From: Castanea sativa
Lineage: Eukaryota; Streptophyta; Magnoliopsida; Fagales; Fagaceae
Length of the DNA: 64,000 bases
Direction of reading: 5' to 3'
Assembly: GCF_040712315.1 (NCBI RefSeq)
Contig: NC_134022.1
Location: forward strand, 1,426,001-1,490,000
How positions within the stretch are numbered: the first letter of the stretch is position 1; every line of letters starts with the position of its first letter. Under the pieces are notes generated by a model, which made no database searches, had not been told where the DNA came from, and worked only from the letters and a program-made list of their open reading frames with translations. Shown here piece after piece: positions 38,948 through 49,003 of the stretch. The position numbers were made by a program, and so were the translations under genes.

Positions 38948-39414
38948 TTAATATGGATAAAGCGTGTTCATTCTTCCGACACACACAGACCAATCTTCCC
39001 CAAGAGCAGAGCACTGTGTGTTCTGCTGTTAGAGCTGGTAACAACATCACTCCCTCCATGTGGGTGCCATTCCTCATATAAGAGTTCAGAGGAGGGAGCG
39101 ATGCTCTTGAAATTCTTTGAATCACGGATATTTTATTGGGACTTGTAATAAGGACAATGTACAAAGTCAAGTTATGTAATACAAATATCGTTTTACAAAT
39201 TACTTTCTTTCACTTGTCTCTCTATTTATTCTCCCTGCTTCTTTTTCTCTCAGTCTTTTCAAACAATAACCCATTCAATCACAAAAACCACTGTAACTCT
39301 GCCTCAATGGATAATTTATATGTAACCTACTTGCTTCTCTCCCTACTTGAAATTTCACAGGAGCACATCCCCCATCCAAAAGCTCAGTCTCATTTAGTAT
39401 AACATCCAGCTAGC

Positions 39415-41952
39415 ATGGCAGACAACAATACTTCAAATAATTCCATTATCGTTCGGCGATCAGCAAATTACCAACCTTCCATTTGGGATTATGATTACAT
39501 CCAGTCACTGAGAAACAAATATGTGGTATTATTTTGTTATTGTTTTCAATTGCTATATCATTTTACTAGTGCTTCTGACTATATATTACTTGGAAATTGA
39601 TTGGCCCCTAATGATAAAATTGTGATGTAGGGAGAAATTTGCACTGCACAAAGTAATGTGTTGAAGGAACATGTGAGGATGATGCTTCACAAAGTGGTGG
39701 ATCCTTTAGAGCAACTCGAGCTGATAGATATCTTGCAAAGACTTGGATTATCTCATCACTTCGAGGGAGAGATGAAGAGAATATTGGAAGGTCTATACAA
39801 CAATGATCAAAGTGGTGATACGTGGAGGAAGGAGAATTTATATGCCACAACTCTCAAATTTAGACTCCTAAGACAACATGGATATAACATCTCTCAAGGT
39901 AATTTTGAAACACGAAAAAAAAAAAATTGGCTATTTAAACGGAATAAATTCATCTCCAATTCAACTAAAATGGAAAGAGTACATTTAGGTAATAGTTTAT
40001 TTCTTGGATTTGACAGTGTACATACTACCATAATATAGTTAATAATTATTGCGTTGGTCATTGCAGGAGTTTTCAATATTTTCAAGGATGAGAGAGGGAA
40101 ATTCAAGGCATGCCTTTGTGAGGAAACCAAGGGTATACTATCCTTGTATGAAGCATCATTCCTTTTGACAGAAAGTGAGAATATGTTGGAGGAATTGAGA
40201 AATTTCGCAACCAAGCACCTCCAAGAATATGTTAAGCAGAATAAAGATGAAACTCTTTCTGCTATGGTGACTTATGCCTTGGAGCTTCCACTGCATTGGA
40301 GAATAATAAAGTTTGAAACAAGGTGGTTTATTGATATATATAGGAGTAGAGAAGACATGAACCCTATCTTACTTAAGCTTGCAGAAATGGATTTCAACAT
40401 GGTGCAAGCAGTCCACCAAGAAGATCTAAAACAAGTGTCAAGGTTAAAAAAGCTTATTACTTCTCTCATTAAGTTGAGCTTCATCTGACATATAATCAAT
40501 ACGTTAATTACTTAGTTATTGACAACCCTTGAAGGACTATATAGATTCTCTATTGAACTATTGAAGTGTACAATGATGAATATTAAAATTAAAATCAAAT
40601 CTCATGGCAACATAACACAAATAATCAAGTTTATTATAGCGTAAATTTTTTTAGAAAATTGATATTTTCTTGTTTTGTCCATAAAAAGGTGGTGGAAGAA
40701 CACTAAGCTTGGAGAAAATTTGATATTTGCAAGGGATAGGCTAATGGAGATTTTCTTCTGGTCAATGGGTATGATAGATCAACCTCAGTTTGGGTGTTGT
40801 AGGATAAATTTAACAAAGTTGGGTTCACTCATAACGATAGTAGATGATGTTTATGCTGTATATGGAACTTTGGATGAACTCAAGCTCTTCACAGATGCCA
40901 TTGAGAGGTATGTATAAATCACATTAGTGCATTACGCCTCATCCCCTTTGACATAAAAACTAAAAAATTACTCTTTCATTTTTTGTCTGACTCCAGATGG
41001 GAGATCAATGCGATGGATCGGCTTCCAGATAATATGAAGATATGTTTCTTCATTCTCTACAACTTTGTTAATGAAATGGCTTTTGATCCCCTTAAGGAAC
41101 AAGGATTCCACATCATTCGATACCTTAAAAAAGCGGTATTGACTTCATTTGACTTCTAAATCCATCATTGTTTATTGTTAACATTTTCTCCTAAATACAT
41201 GACGGTTTTAATTCCTCTAATTCATGGTCCCATTTAATTGTTTCAGTGGTCAGATTTATGTAAATCTTTTTTGTTGGAGGCCAAGTGGTATCACAGCGGA
41301 TATATACCAAGCCTTGCAGAATACCTTGAGAATGCGTGGATTTCAACATCAACACCAGTTGCACTAATGCATGCTTACTTTATGGTCACCAATCCAATAA
41401 CGAAGGAAGCCTTGGATTGCTTGGAAGAGCACCCCAAAATATTCTATTGGTCATCAATGATTCTACGACTTACAAATGATCTTGGAACATCTGCGGTATG
41501 CTAATCACACTATCCTAATAGTTTCATTAAGAATGCTTTTAACTACTTCACACAAGCTTAGCCTAACATTGTTTTCTTCTTCTTCTTCTTTTTCTTTGGA
41601 AACTTAGAATGAATTAAAAAGAGGTGATGTTCCAAAGTCAATCCAATGTTACATGAATGAAACTGGTGCTAGCGAAAAATATGCTCGTGAGTATGTGAAG
41701 TCTTTGATTAGTACAGCATGGAAGAAGGTGAATGAAGAGAGAGTTGCGAGTTCTCCATTCTGTCAAACATTTATTGAAATTGCAATGAACCTTGCAAGGA
41801 TGGGTCATTTCATGTACCAATATGGAGATGGGTTCGGTGTTGCAGACCAAAAAACTAAAGATACTGTATTATCATTACTTATTCAGCCCATTCCTCACTC
41901 CAGGATGTCTTCTGGCAATTCAAATACTACACCAAACTTGAGCATCAATTAA
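39415..41952 (+). CDS. TPS-b terpene synthase, seven exons, non-canonical metal motif
   Basis: Exons 39415-39525, 39631-39898, 40067-40442, 40689-40907, 40997-41135, 41247-41495 and 41608-41952 join in frame with GT..AG introns to 568 codons plus TAA. Plant TPS-b enzymes ionise and cyclise geranyl diphosphate, mostly in plastids. Visible motifs are RR(x8)W at residues 14-24 ([11 protein letters not shown]) and RDR at 267-269, 36 residues before the metal site. The second metal site NDLGTSANE at 448-456 is intact. The first reads D304-D305-V-Y-A308 where DDxxD is expected, so the third Asp is Ala. Only 13 residues precede RR, and an in-frame TAA (39400-39402) sits just upstream of the ATG, so no transit peptide is encoded. 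From memory it is closest to oak myrcene synthase-type enzymes. AATAAA lies at 42117. Product unknown; activity may be altered or lost. Confidence 0.9.
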
Positions 41953-43600
41953 GTGAAGACTTTAAACCATGATTTTATGAGTATGGATTTTGGTTTTGGG
42001 GGAGTTATCTTGTTTGATTAGTGGGTTAGGGTGCCGTACAACAGATGACCAATTGAGATTTTTTCTATGGACCCCCAAAATAAAGTAGGAGTTTGGTTTC
42101 CTAACATGTTGTGGTTAATAAATCCTTTATTTTAGTTTATATGGGTTATATGAGTGTTTAGTTGGTTTATTATCTTCGTGGATATTGTGAAATTAAGTAG
42201 TTAAATCATTATGTTATCTTTTTGAAAACGTTGGTCTTAAAATATGGAGGCAAAAATATGAAGTGTTGGCTTTTAAAGTTTTAAGATAGAGGTTGAAAAT
42301 TCTATTATTGCATTGAAATATCTTTGACAGGGTTAATTAATGAGAAGTGCTACATTTACAACACTTTCATAACAAATCTTACTGGCAGGTTGTTACTAAT
42401 TGTTATAGGTGGATAAAAAAATAATTTCAGTTGTGAATTCAAATTAAACGAATAATAACTTACCACTTATAATTTGTTATGAAAATATTATGGATGTAAC
42501 ACTTCTTATAATGAGTTAAGTAGATTTACTTATAGAAACTCCAATTTGTACCTGCTAATGCTCTGACCCCGTTGATAAAATGTTATCCCATTTTCGAAAT
42601 GGAAAAATCATACATGGTGAACCTAAAATAACCATGACTCAGATTTAACTAAAAAGGCAAAAATAATTGGTTTCAAAGAAAGATGAATGTTCATGCATAA
42701 AACATGTATTCCATCCAAAAGGTATGAATGATTTCCAGACCAAACCCCCTTCCACAAAGGTCTTAGCCTTTACACTTTTATTGCATGCTAGTTTTACGTT
42801 TTGTTTTACAAGGCTTCAATATGTGCCTCATAAAAATTTGCTGTCATTGCTTTTTGATAATCAAAATGAGCTAAATCTTTTTTTTCCCCTGGATGTGATG
42901 TTGATTCATAGGAATAGGCAATAACAATGATACTATTGATCAAATCAAGTACGATTGAGATTTCTGTCAATAAATAGCAGGGTCTATCAGTGTCGGCTTT
43001 ATATATTACTCAGGGTGTTCATACTTCATACACACAATATTCTATAACTTAAACCTATTTTGTCTACCTTAAAAAAAAATAATAATGAATACCTAACTTG
43101 AAAATCTCAAGAATTTGGATTCAACAAAAATTATCTTGGCCCACCTAAACACAATCCTTAACCTCTTAAAAAAGTAAAACCAAACAAAAATCCAAATAAC
43201 AACAATAAATATTAGCCCAAATAACAGCAAAAATAACCCAAACAACAAGATTAGACCTCTTATCTTTTACATCAAAAAAAAAAAAAAAAAGATAAATTGA
43301 ACATCAACAATATATACACACACACACACACACACATTCAACAAAAAAAGCCAATTCAAAAACAAGAAAATAAAAACCCCTAATCATTCAAATTTGTAAC
43401 TCGTTCAACCTGTTCCATAAAAATAATCCATAATTTCATCTTCTCTAAAACTGAATACCATCAAAGATATATTGTAACCGTGAATTCTCCTTAGTAACTC
43501 TACCCTTTTCTTTGCAATCACAACAACTCTATTATCTTTAGAAGTCAAATAAAACATCAAATTTGCCAATGAATAAAATTCCAGGAAATAAAGCCATCCT
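41953..43600. other. Terpene synthase 3' flank, gene-free
   Basis: Contains the 3' UTR and the MITE at 42344-42507. The remainder is AT-rich with an (AC)n at about 43314-43335; no other gene seen. Confidence 0.4.
42344..42507. mobile_element. Short inverted-repeat MITE
   Basis: AGAAGTGCTACATTTACAAC at the left and GGATGTAACACTTCT at the right form an imperfect inverted repeat that continues inward (CATAACAAAT / ATTTGTTATG). The element is about 164 bp. Target duplication is unclear; possibly Mutator-derived by general resemblance. Confidence 0.55.
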
Positions 43601-43696
43601 CTTGTAAATAGATTTTTTTTTTCCTCTGTATTCTTGAGACCTCTTATGAATTAATAAGAGGAACAATCGGGCAAGGGAGTTTCTTGAGGAATTTTG

Positions 43697-44240
43697 AATG
43701 GCATCAGTACTGATGGGACCTGCACAAGGAGGGCAATCTAATCGGGATACCTGGCAGCCCCCTCCACCTTCGATCTTCAAACTTAATTTCAATGCAGCCT
43801 TGTTTTCGACTCTCAATAGCTCTGGGTTTGGTGCAATCATCCGGAATGAAAAAGGGGAGGTTATGGCAGCCATGGAAGCTAAGGGACTTGAGGTTTTTTG
43901 TAGCGGGGAGGTTGAGTTGCTTGTAGGAAAGCTAATGAATTTGACATAGATGCTGGCTTCACTGAATTTATAATTGAAGGGGATAATAGCTCTGTTATGA
44001 AAACTATTTCAGCTTTGCAGGATGATCATTCTTTGCTTGGGAATGTAATTGGGGATATTCATCATTTGAGTAGGTCTTTGCATTGGGCAAAGATTGAATG
44101 TACTAGGCGAGGGGGGAATAGGGTTGCTCATGAGTTAGCTCAATTTGCTAGGAATATTAGTCATGATTTGTTTTGGATGGAAGATGTTCCTCCAATAGTT
44201 AGGGAAGCTTTGTACCAAGATGCTAATTTTCCTGATTAAT
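43697..44240 (+). pseudogene. LINE RNase H domain fragment with A-rich tail
   Basis: The + strand reads WQPPPPSIFKLNFNAALF then GFGAIIRNEKGEVMAAM, the opening of the plant LINE RNase H domain. After a frame change near 43930 it continues with IIEGDNSSVMKTISAL and ends GGNRVAHELAQFARN, with TAA at 44237. An A-rich tail (44261-44280) follows. The first Asp of the catalytic set reads Asn (KLNFNAA where KLNFDGA is usual). No reverse transcriptase lies upstream: a 5'-truncated, dead insertion. Confidence 0.75.
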
Positions 44241-44280
44241 TGAATGGCATGCTTCTATTTCCAAAAAAGAAAAAAAAGAA

Positions 44281-45027
44281 TATCACATTAGACTTAGTTT
44301 TAAAATTTAGTTAACATGGAAATTGGAAATTATGCCATCAATTATCAACAGCAGTACGATCGTGCTCTTTAATAAACTCTGCAAAAAATTGCTTAACTTT
44401 ATTTACAAATCTATACATATGGGAATAAACCAAAAGCATTTCATTACAACCAATTGACTCAACATTATACATACTTAATGCCTTCAGCAATGAGGGAAAA
44501 AAAAATTTAAATACAAGTTCTAAGATGTCACTTATGTTCTAAAATTGAACTACTTATTTATTATGGCTTTAGAGTAGAGTTTTTTGTGTGCCTGTGTTAG
44601 AGCCCATCCTTGTGTGTGCGTGTGTGTTTCTCAAAAACAAACGAGCTATTATCTTGCACCTGAGTATTTAAAATCACATAAAGAGCTTAAATTCGTTCAC
44701 AAGTTATTAATTTAATACAGCACTACCAATTTAATACCTGACAAGTAATCCTCTCACTTTTTTTTCTTGATAAGCAGATGAAAAGCTAAGTAATCTTCGA
44801 TCTCGTTATTTTATAAATACAGCACCTGGGATATTGAGACAAGATTTTTGTAATTCCTCGCCGCAAGGAGCTATCCTTTCCTTAACGCTATCATGAAGTT
44901 TACCAAACCCAGAAGCAGAATACACTGGGCCAACCGTGCCCATTTAGAAATCCAGAACTCCAATGAAATAGAGCCATTAGCTCGGTAAAAATTGAGGCAT
45001 TCAATTGACCGAAATAATCACCCAAGA
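44281..45027. other. Downstream flank of the PP4R2 fragment
   Basis: Presumed 3' region of the minus-strand PP4R2 fragment; no other gene seen. Confidence 0.35.
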
Positions 45028-45680
45028 CTAAGAATTTGCAGTTGGTTCGGATTTTTTTTCTAATGATCCAACTATTTCTTCAAAAGCTTCCATGTCAATG
45101 GTCATATCATCATCTATATCAGCCTCTACATCTGTCATTACTTCATCTCCATCTCCTACCATAGGTTCGACCCCATTTTGTACCGAATTGGGGTGAGCCT
45201 CAAGTTCTTCGCTTGCTTTCTCTGGTTCATCTGGCTTTTGCACAGTTGATTGTGGATATTGATCAATAGATTTGCTTAGCATAGACGTCACCAACAAATT
45301 CTACAGGCAGGTCAAGATAAATTGTCAGAACAGTAAGCATCAAAAATAGTAGGAAAGAAAAAATACAATTTTTAAAATTTTGATATATTGATATATTAAG
45401 CCATTTCAGTTTTCAAACTTTTACCACCATTCTATAACTATTTGGAAAGCGGTGTACGCCATGACCATGTCAAACATCTCTAAATTTGACGAGTGCCCAT
45501 GCAAAACATAACAAAATATGGAATGGAATTTTTATCCCCTCTTAAAATAAAAAATGAAAGGGATAAATGATTAGGATTGTGAAATCTTACAACACGTTCA
45601 GGCTTAAATAGACACGTTATGAAGCTAGTGATTATGTCAACAAAGGAAAACATTAAAAAGGTACTACCAATTTTACGAGT

Positions 45681-45829
45681 AATTCTTAGGTACTCCCGGA
45701 GCACGGAGAATGGTGCTCCCTCCTCTTACATTCATAGTGGGGCCTGCTCATTAAATTCATGGTGGGGTTCACCATGAATGTGAGAGGAGGGAGCACCATT
45801 TCACTATACTCCGGGAGTACCTAAGAATT
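45681..45829. mobile_element. Foldback MITE (near-perfect hairpin)
   Basis: The left arm AATTCTTAGGTACTCCCGGAG mirrors the right arm CTCCGGGAGTACCTAAGAATT. The pairing continues inward through GGTGCTCCCTCC / GGAGGGAGCACC and CATTCATAGTGGGG / its complement. Nearly the whole 149 bp can fold into one stem. It lies in the last intron of the PP4R2 fragment. No target duplication identified. Confidence 0.8.
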
Positions 45830-46675
45830 TTTCTAATTTTACTACAAAAAATTTACAAATTGAAATGGTAATAAATATGATTGGTGCCACATCAACAGTA
45901 TAATAAATAATTCTTTAATTACCTTATGTATTATGTTTAAATGTTGACACATCAGTTTGTAAAGCTTATGTAATAAAAATATAATCAGTAGTATCTCTAG
46001 TATCACCCGTAAAGAAAACCCATAAACATAGACTAATCAATCAAAGTCTGGTGATTAGAGGAGTCTGACCCCTAGACCCAAAGACATGCACACCCAAAAA
46101 ACTGAGGCGACATAATGTAGCATCGACATTCACAAAACCATATTAGAAAGCAGCAACAGAATAAGACAGACCAGCAGGACTCTTAATGCTTATATGGGGT
46201 CTTGGAAGGGGTAGTTTGACTACAGTCCCTACTCCAACATTTTTTTGCATGAAGTGTCTGCTATCAAGACTTGGACCTGCGCACTTGCACTTGAAAACCT
46301 GAGACTTTTACAATTGCACCATACAGCCTAGGACTTGAAAACCCACACAACTTGCGCTTGACAGGGCAATAAATCATTAAAGGTTTCAACATCGACAAAC
46401 AAAAACAGCACAAAAATTGCCTTTTCAAGAGCTAAACCAAGCTTTGAAAGATTAGGATAAGTAGTTCGTGCTTCCAATAGGATCTGCTCAATAGAGATAA
46501 ATAAGATAAAGCATGAGAAATTTATTGGAGTAAATTAAATATGTAACAGCAATGAGACAAAATTAATGTGCAGATCTTCCTAGTCAAGAAGTCATAAATT
46601 ACTAGGAGATGTGCAAGTATCCCATCTGTCAACCCCAAAGAAATCCACCATTTTTTTTTATTTGCCGCCACCACG

Positions 46676-46712
46676 TGTGTGTGTGTGTGTGTGTGTTGGG
46701 GGGGGGGGGGGG
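46676..46712. repeat. (GT)n followed by a G run
   Basis: About eleven GT units then fourteen G; low-complexity sequence in the PP4R2 region. Confidence 0.85.
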
Positions 46713-46869
46713 AGTTAGTATAGCATAATATATAATGCACAAATGAAGTAGTCACCTCACAGAGCCGCTGCAGGGTAAACGGAGGACCTTCAACAAAGCC
46801 AAGAAGAGCTGCATCACAGATAAACATAAAAGGGTCATTACCCAATGCCAATGCCATTTCCACTTTAGT

Positions 46870-48639
46870 GGACTATTAGGATGGGTGACTTGGATACAGT
46901 CTACTCTTCAGCATTTTTTTTGCATGAAGTGAGTCAAGTGACCACTCTTAAGACTTGAACCCCGCACACTTAAATAATTAATAGAACTTAAAGATCTAAT
47001 AGTTACAAATGGAACTAAAAATCATAAAATGAGACAATTTTGATGGGTAGAGGAGCAATAAATTAATTAAACATAAGAACAACATCAACTACTACAGCAC
47101 TAGTTATGGCCATCTAATGTTTTGTTTAGCAAGCACTGTTAAGAGTGTTATCATGACTCATGGGCCTGCAGAAAAAGAAGCATGATAACCTTCCTAATAA
47201 AATATAAATTTAAATTTAAATCTTCAATTTCTTTTTCTTTTTTTTTTTCTTTTTTTTTTCTCTTTTTTTCTTTTGATAAGTCCATATATTATTGAATAAA
47301 TGCGGATAAAAATCCTCAATTAAAATATCCACATCAAGCATTGTACATACAATAAAACCAAGAAATCTATTTCTTTCTTGCAAATAATGGATTAGTTTTG
47401 AGGAGCTTGTCCAAAACCAAATATTCTTTGTCAGGAGCCCATAAAAGAAATATTAACATATTTACCAACATCAACTGTGAAGCAGTTTGGCTTCACCCAG
47501 CAAGTTCAATTCCAGGTAAACTAAGATTCTGGAAACCAGGTCTCTTACAAATTCTACCAAAATCTAATGACAATTTTTGGTTTCACAATGCAAAACAAGT
47601 TCACACCTCTCTCTCTCTCTCTCTGAGAGCACACCAACACCCAACCCCCCCCCCCCCCAAACAAAAAAAAAAGACTCAATTTCATGAGGCTTAAGTCACT
47701 TTCAAATTTGAATACAGAGGAAATAGAAAGCATTACCCTGAAAACTAAGCACAGAAAGCTAGTGTACTGCATCAAGCCAAGCTTAATTAGGATTGGACTA
47801 AAGTTAAATACATTTTCCACCAACCAATCCAAGCACAAGCAGCATAGTATTTGGTTTTGCTGCTTAGCCCATTTTTAACTGAGCCAAGCCTAAAATTATT
47901 TTATCAGAATCCATCAAATGTCCTAAATAAAGCAAAGACTCCAAGGTTCCAGCAAGCCACTGCTTTATTCCACTTTCATTATGAATGGATGATTATTGTA
48001 TGTTTCCTACAAAATCTTGTTTAACGTCAGTTGAATATGTTTAGCACTACATTTTAATCCAAACCATTATTTTGAACTCTAATTAACTCAACTAGTAAAG
48101 TCTCTTATTGTCAAATAAAGGATCTAGGTTCAAATCCCACCTATATGGCTACATCAAAAACAAATCCATTGATATCTTGATGTGATGATAAAAGGCAACC
48201 ATCATGGAGTGGAAGCCATAGGTTCAAATTCTCTCGTATCTACACAAACCAAACCATTACCAATCATAAGGGCACTTTTAATCAACTTATTTTGGTTTTG
48301 CACTAGATATGGGGCATCATATAAAAGAGCCAAAAAAGCAGCCTACAGTAACTTAACCTCATTTTCTCTCTCCAATTTTTCCCTTAATTTATTATTATTA
48401 TTATAATAAGTTATGTACACACCCTAATCTTCTCTGAACTTATCACCAGTTCAAAGCCCTTTTTTATAAGCTATTTTTGGTTCAAAGCCACTAGTTCTGA
48501 CACCGTAAAACTTATTAGACAATTAGACATAGAGTCAATGATTATTTTAAGGATATTTCCATCAGATGATGACTTTTGTTTTCAAATATCTCTCTATCCT
48601 TGGTTTAGGAAGAGTGATTGTTTGGGTTCATTTTAGGGG
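46870..48639. other. Gene-free stretch upstream of the PP4R2 fragment
   Basis: Searched on the minus strand for the preceding PP4R2 exons without success. Holds a pyrimidine-rich run at 47230-47275, a (CT)n near 47608-47622 and a C run at 47646-47659. Confidence 0.35.
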
Positions 48640-48960
48640 ACAAATGAGGATGATATAGTTAGTAAGGATTAATTATTTAATTATTTTTATTTGGTTAAGG
48701 ATTTAAGATACCTATATAGAAGGATTTTGTCAAAAAGTTTTAGCTTAAATGGCATCTCCTGCTACTGTAAGAGCACTCTCATCAGGCATGCCAAAGGTGT
48801 CAAATGTCAAAATATGGCACATTTGGCACACCAAACTCCAAAATATGAGCTTCATGAGATGTTCTAAATACCAAAAATTTTAACACATATGCACAGTACC
48901 GTCTCAAAGATGAGACGGTACAGAGATATATGCCAAACACTGTTTGGCTTATTAAATTCG

Positions 48961-49003
<43 letters not shown>

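Larger units (their letters stand above)
45028..46808 (-). pseudogene. PPP4R2: 3' fragment of protein phosphatase 4 regulatory subunit 2
   Basis: Three minus-strand exons read in order. 46808-46756 gives LLGFVEGPPFTLQRLCE, the family signature. 46483-46421 encodes ILLEARTTYPNLSKLGLALEK. 45300-45028 (90 codons plus TAG/stop) begins NLLVTS and ends in the acidic tail DDDMTIDMEAFEEIVG..TANS. Frames join exactly. PP4R2 targets the PP4 catalytic subunit, acting in DNA repair and other nuclear roles. The intron after 46421 starts with GC (AAG|GCAATT), a non-canonical donor; the others are normal. I could not find the N-terminal exons up to 48640, where a duplicated block begins, so the gene looks truncated. 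It could still be a real gene with very distant 5' exons. A 149-bp hairpin MITE sits in the last intron. Confidence 0.75.

Noticed and set aside
39049..39108. CACTCCCTCC / GGAGGGAG inverted pair in the terpene synthase upstream region as a relative of the 45681 hairpin
   Set aside because: The stem is short and similarity to the 45681 element is limited to the CTCCCTCC word; not enough to call an element.
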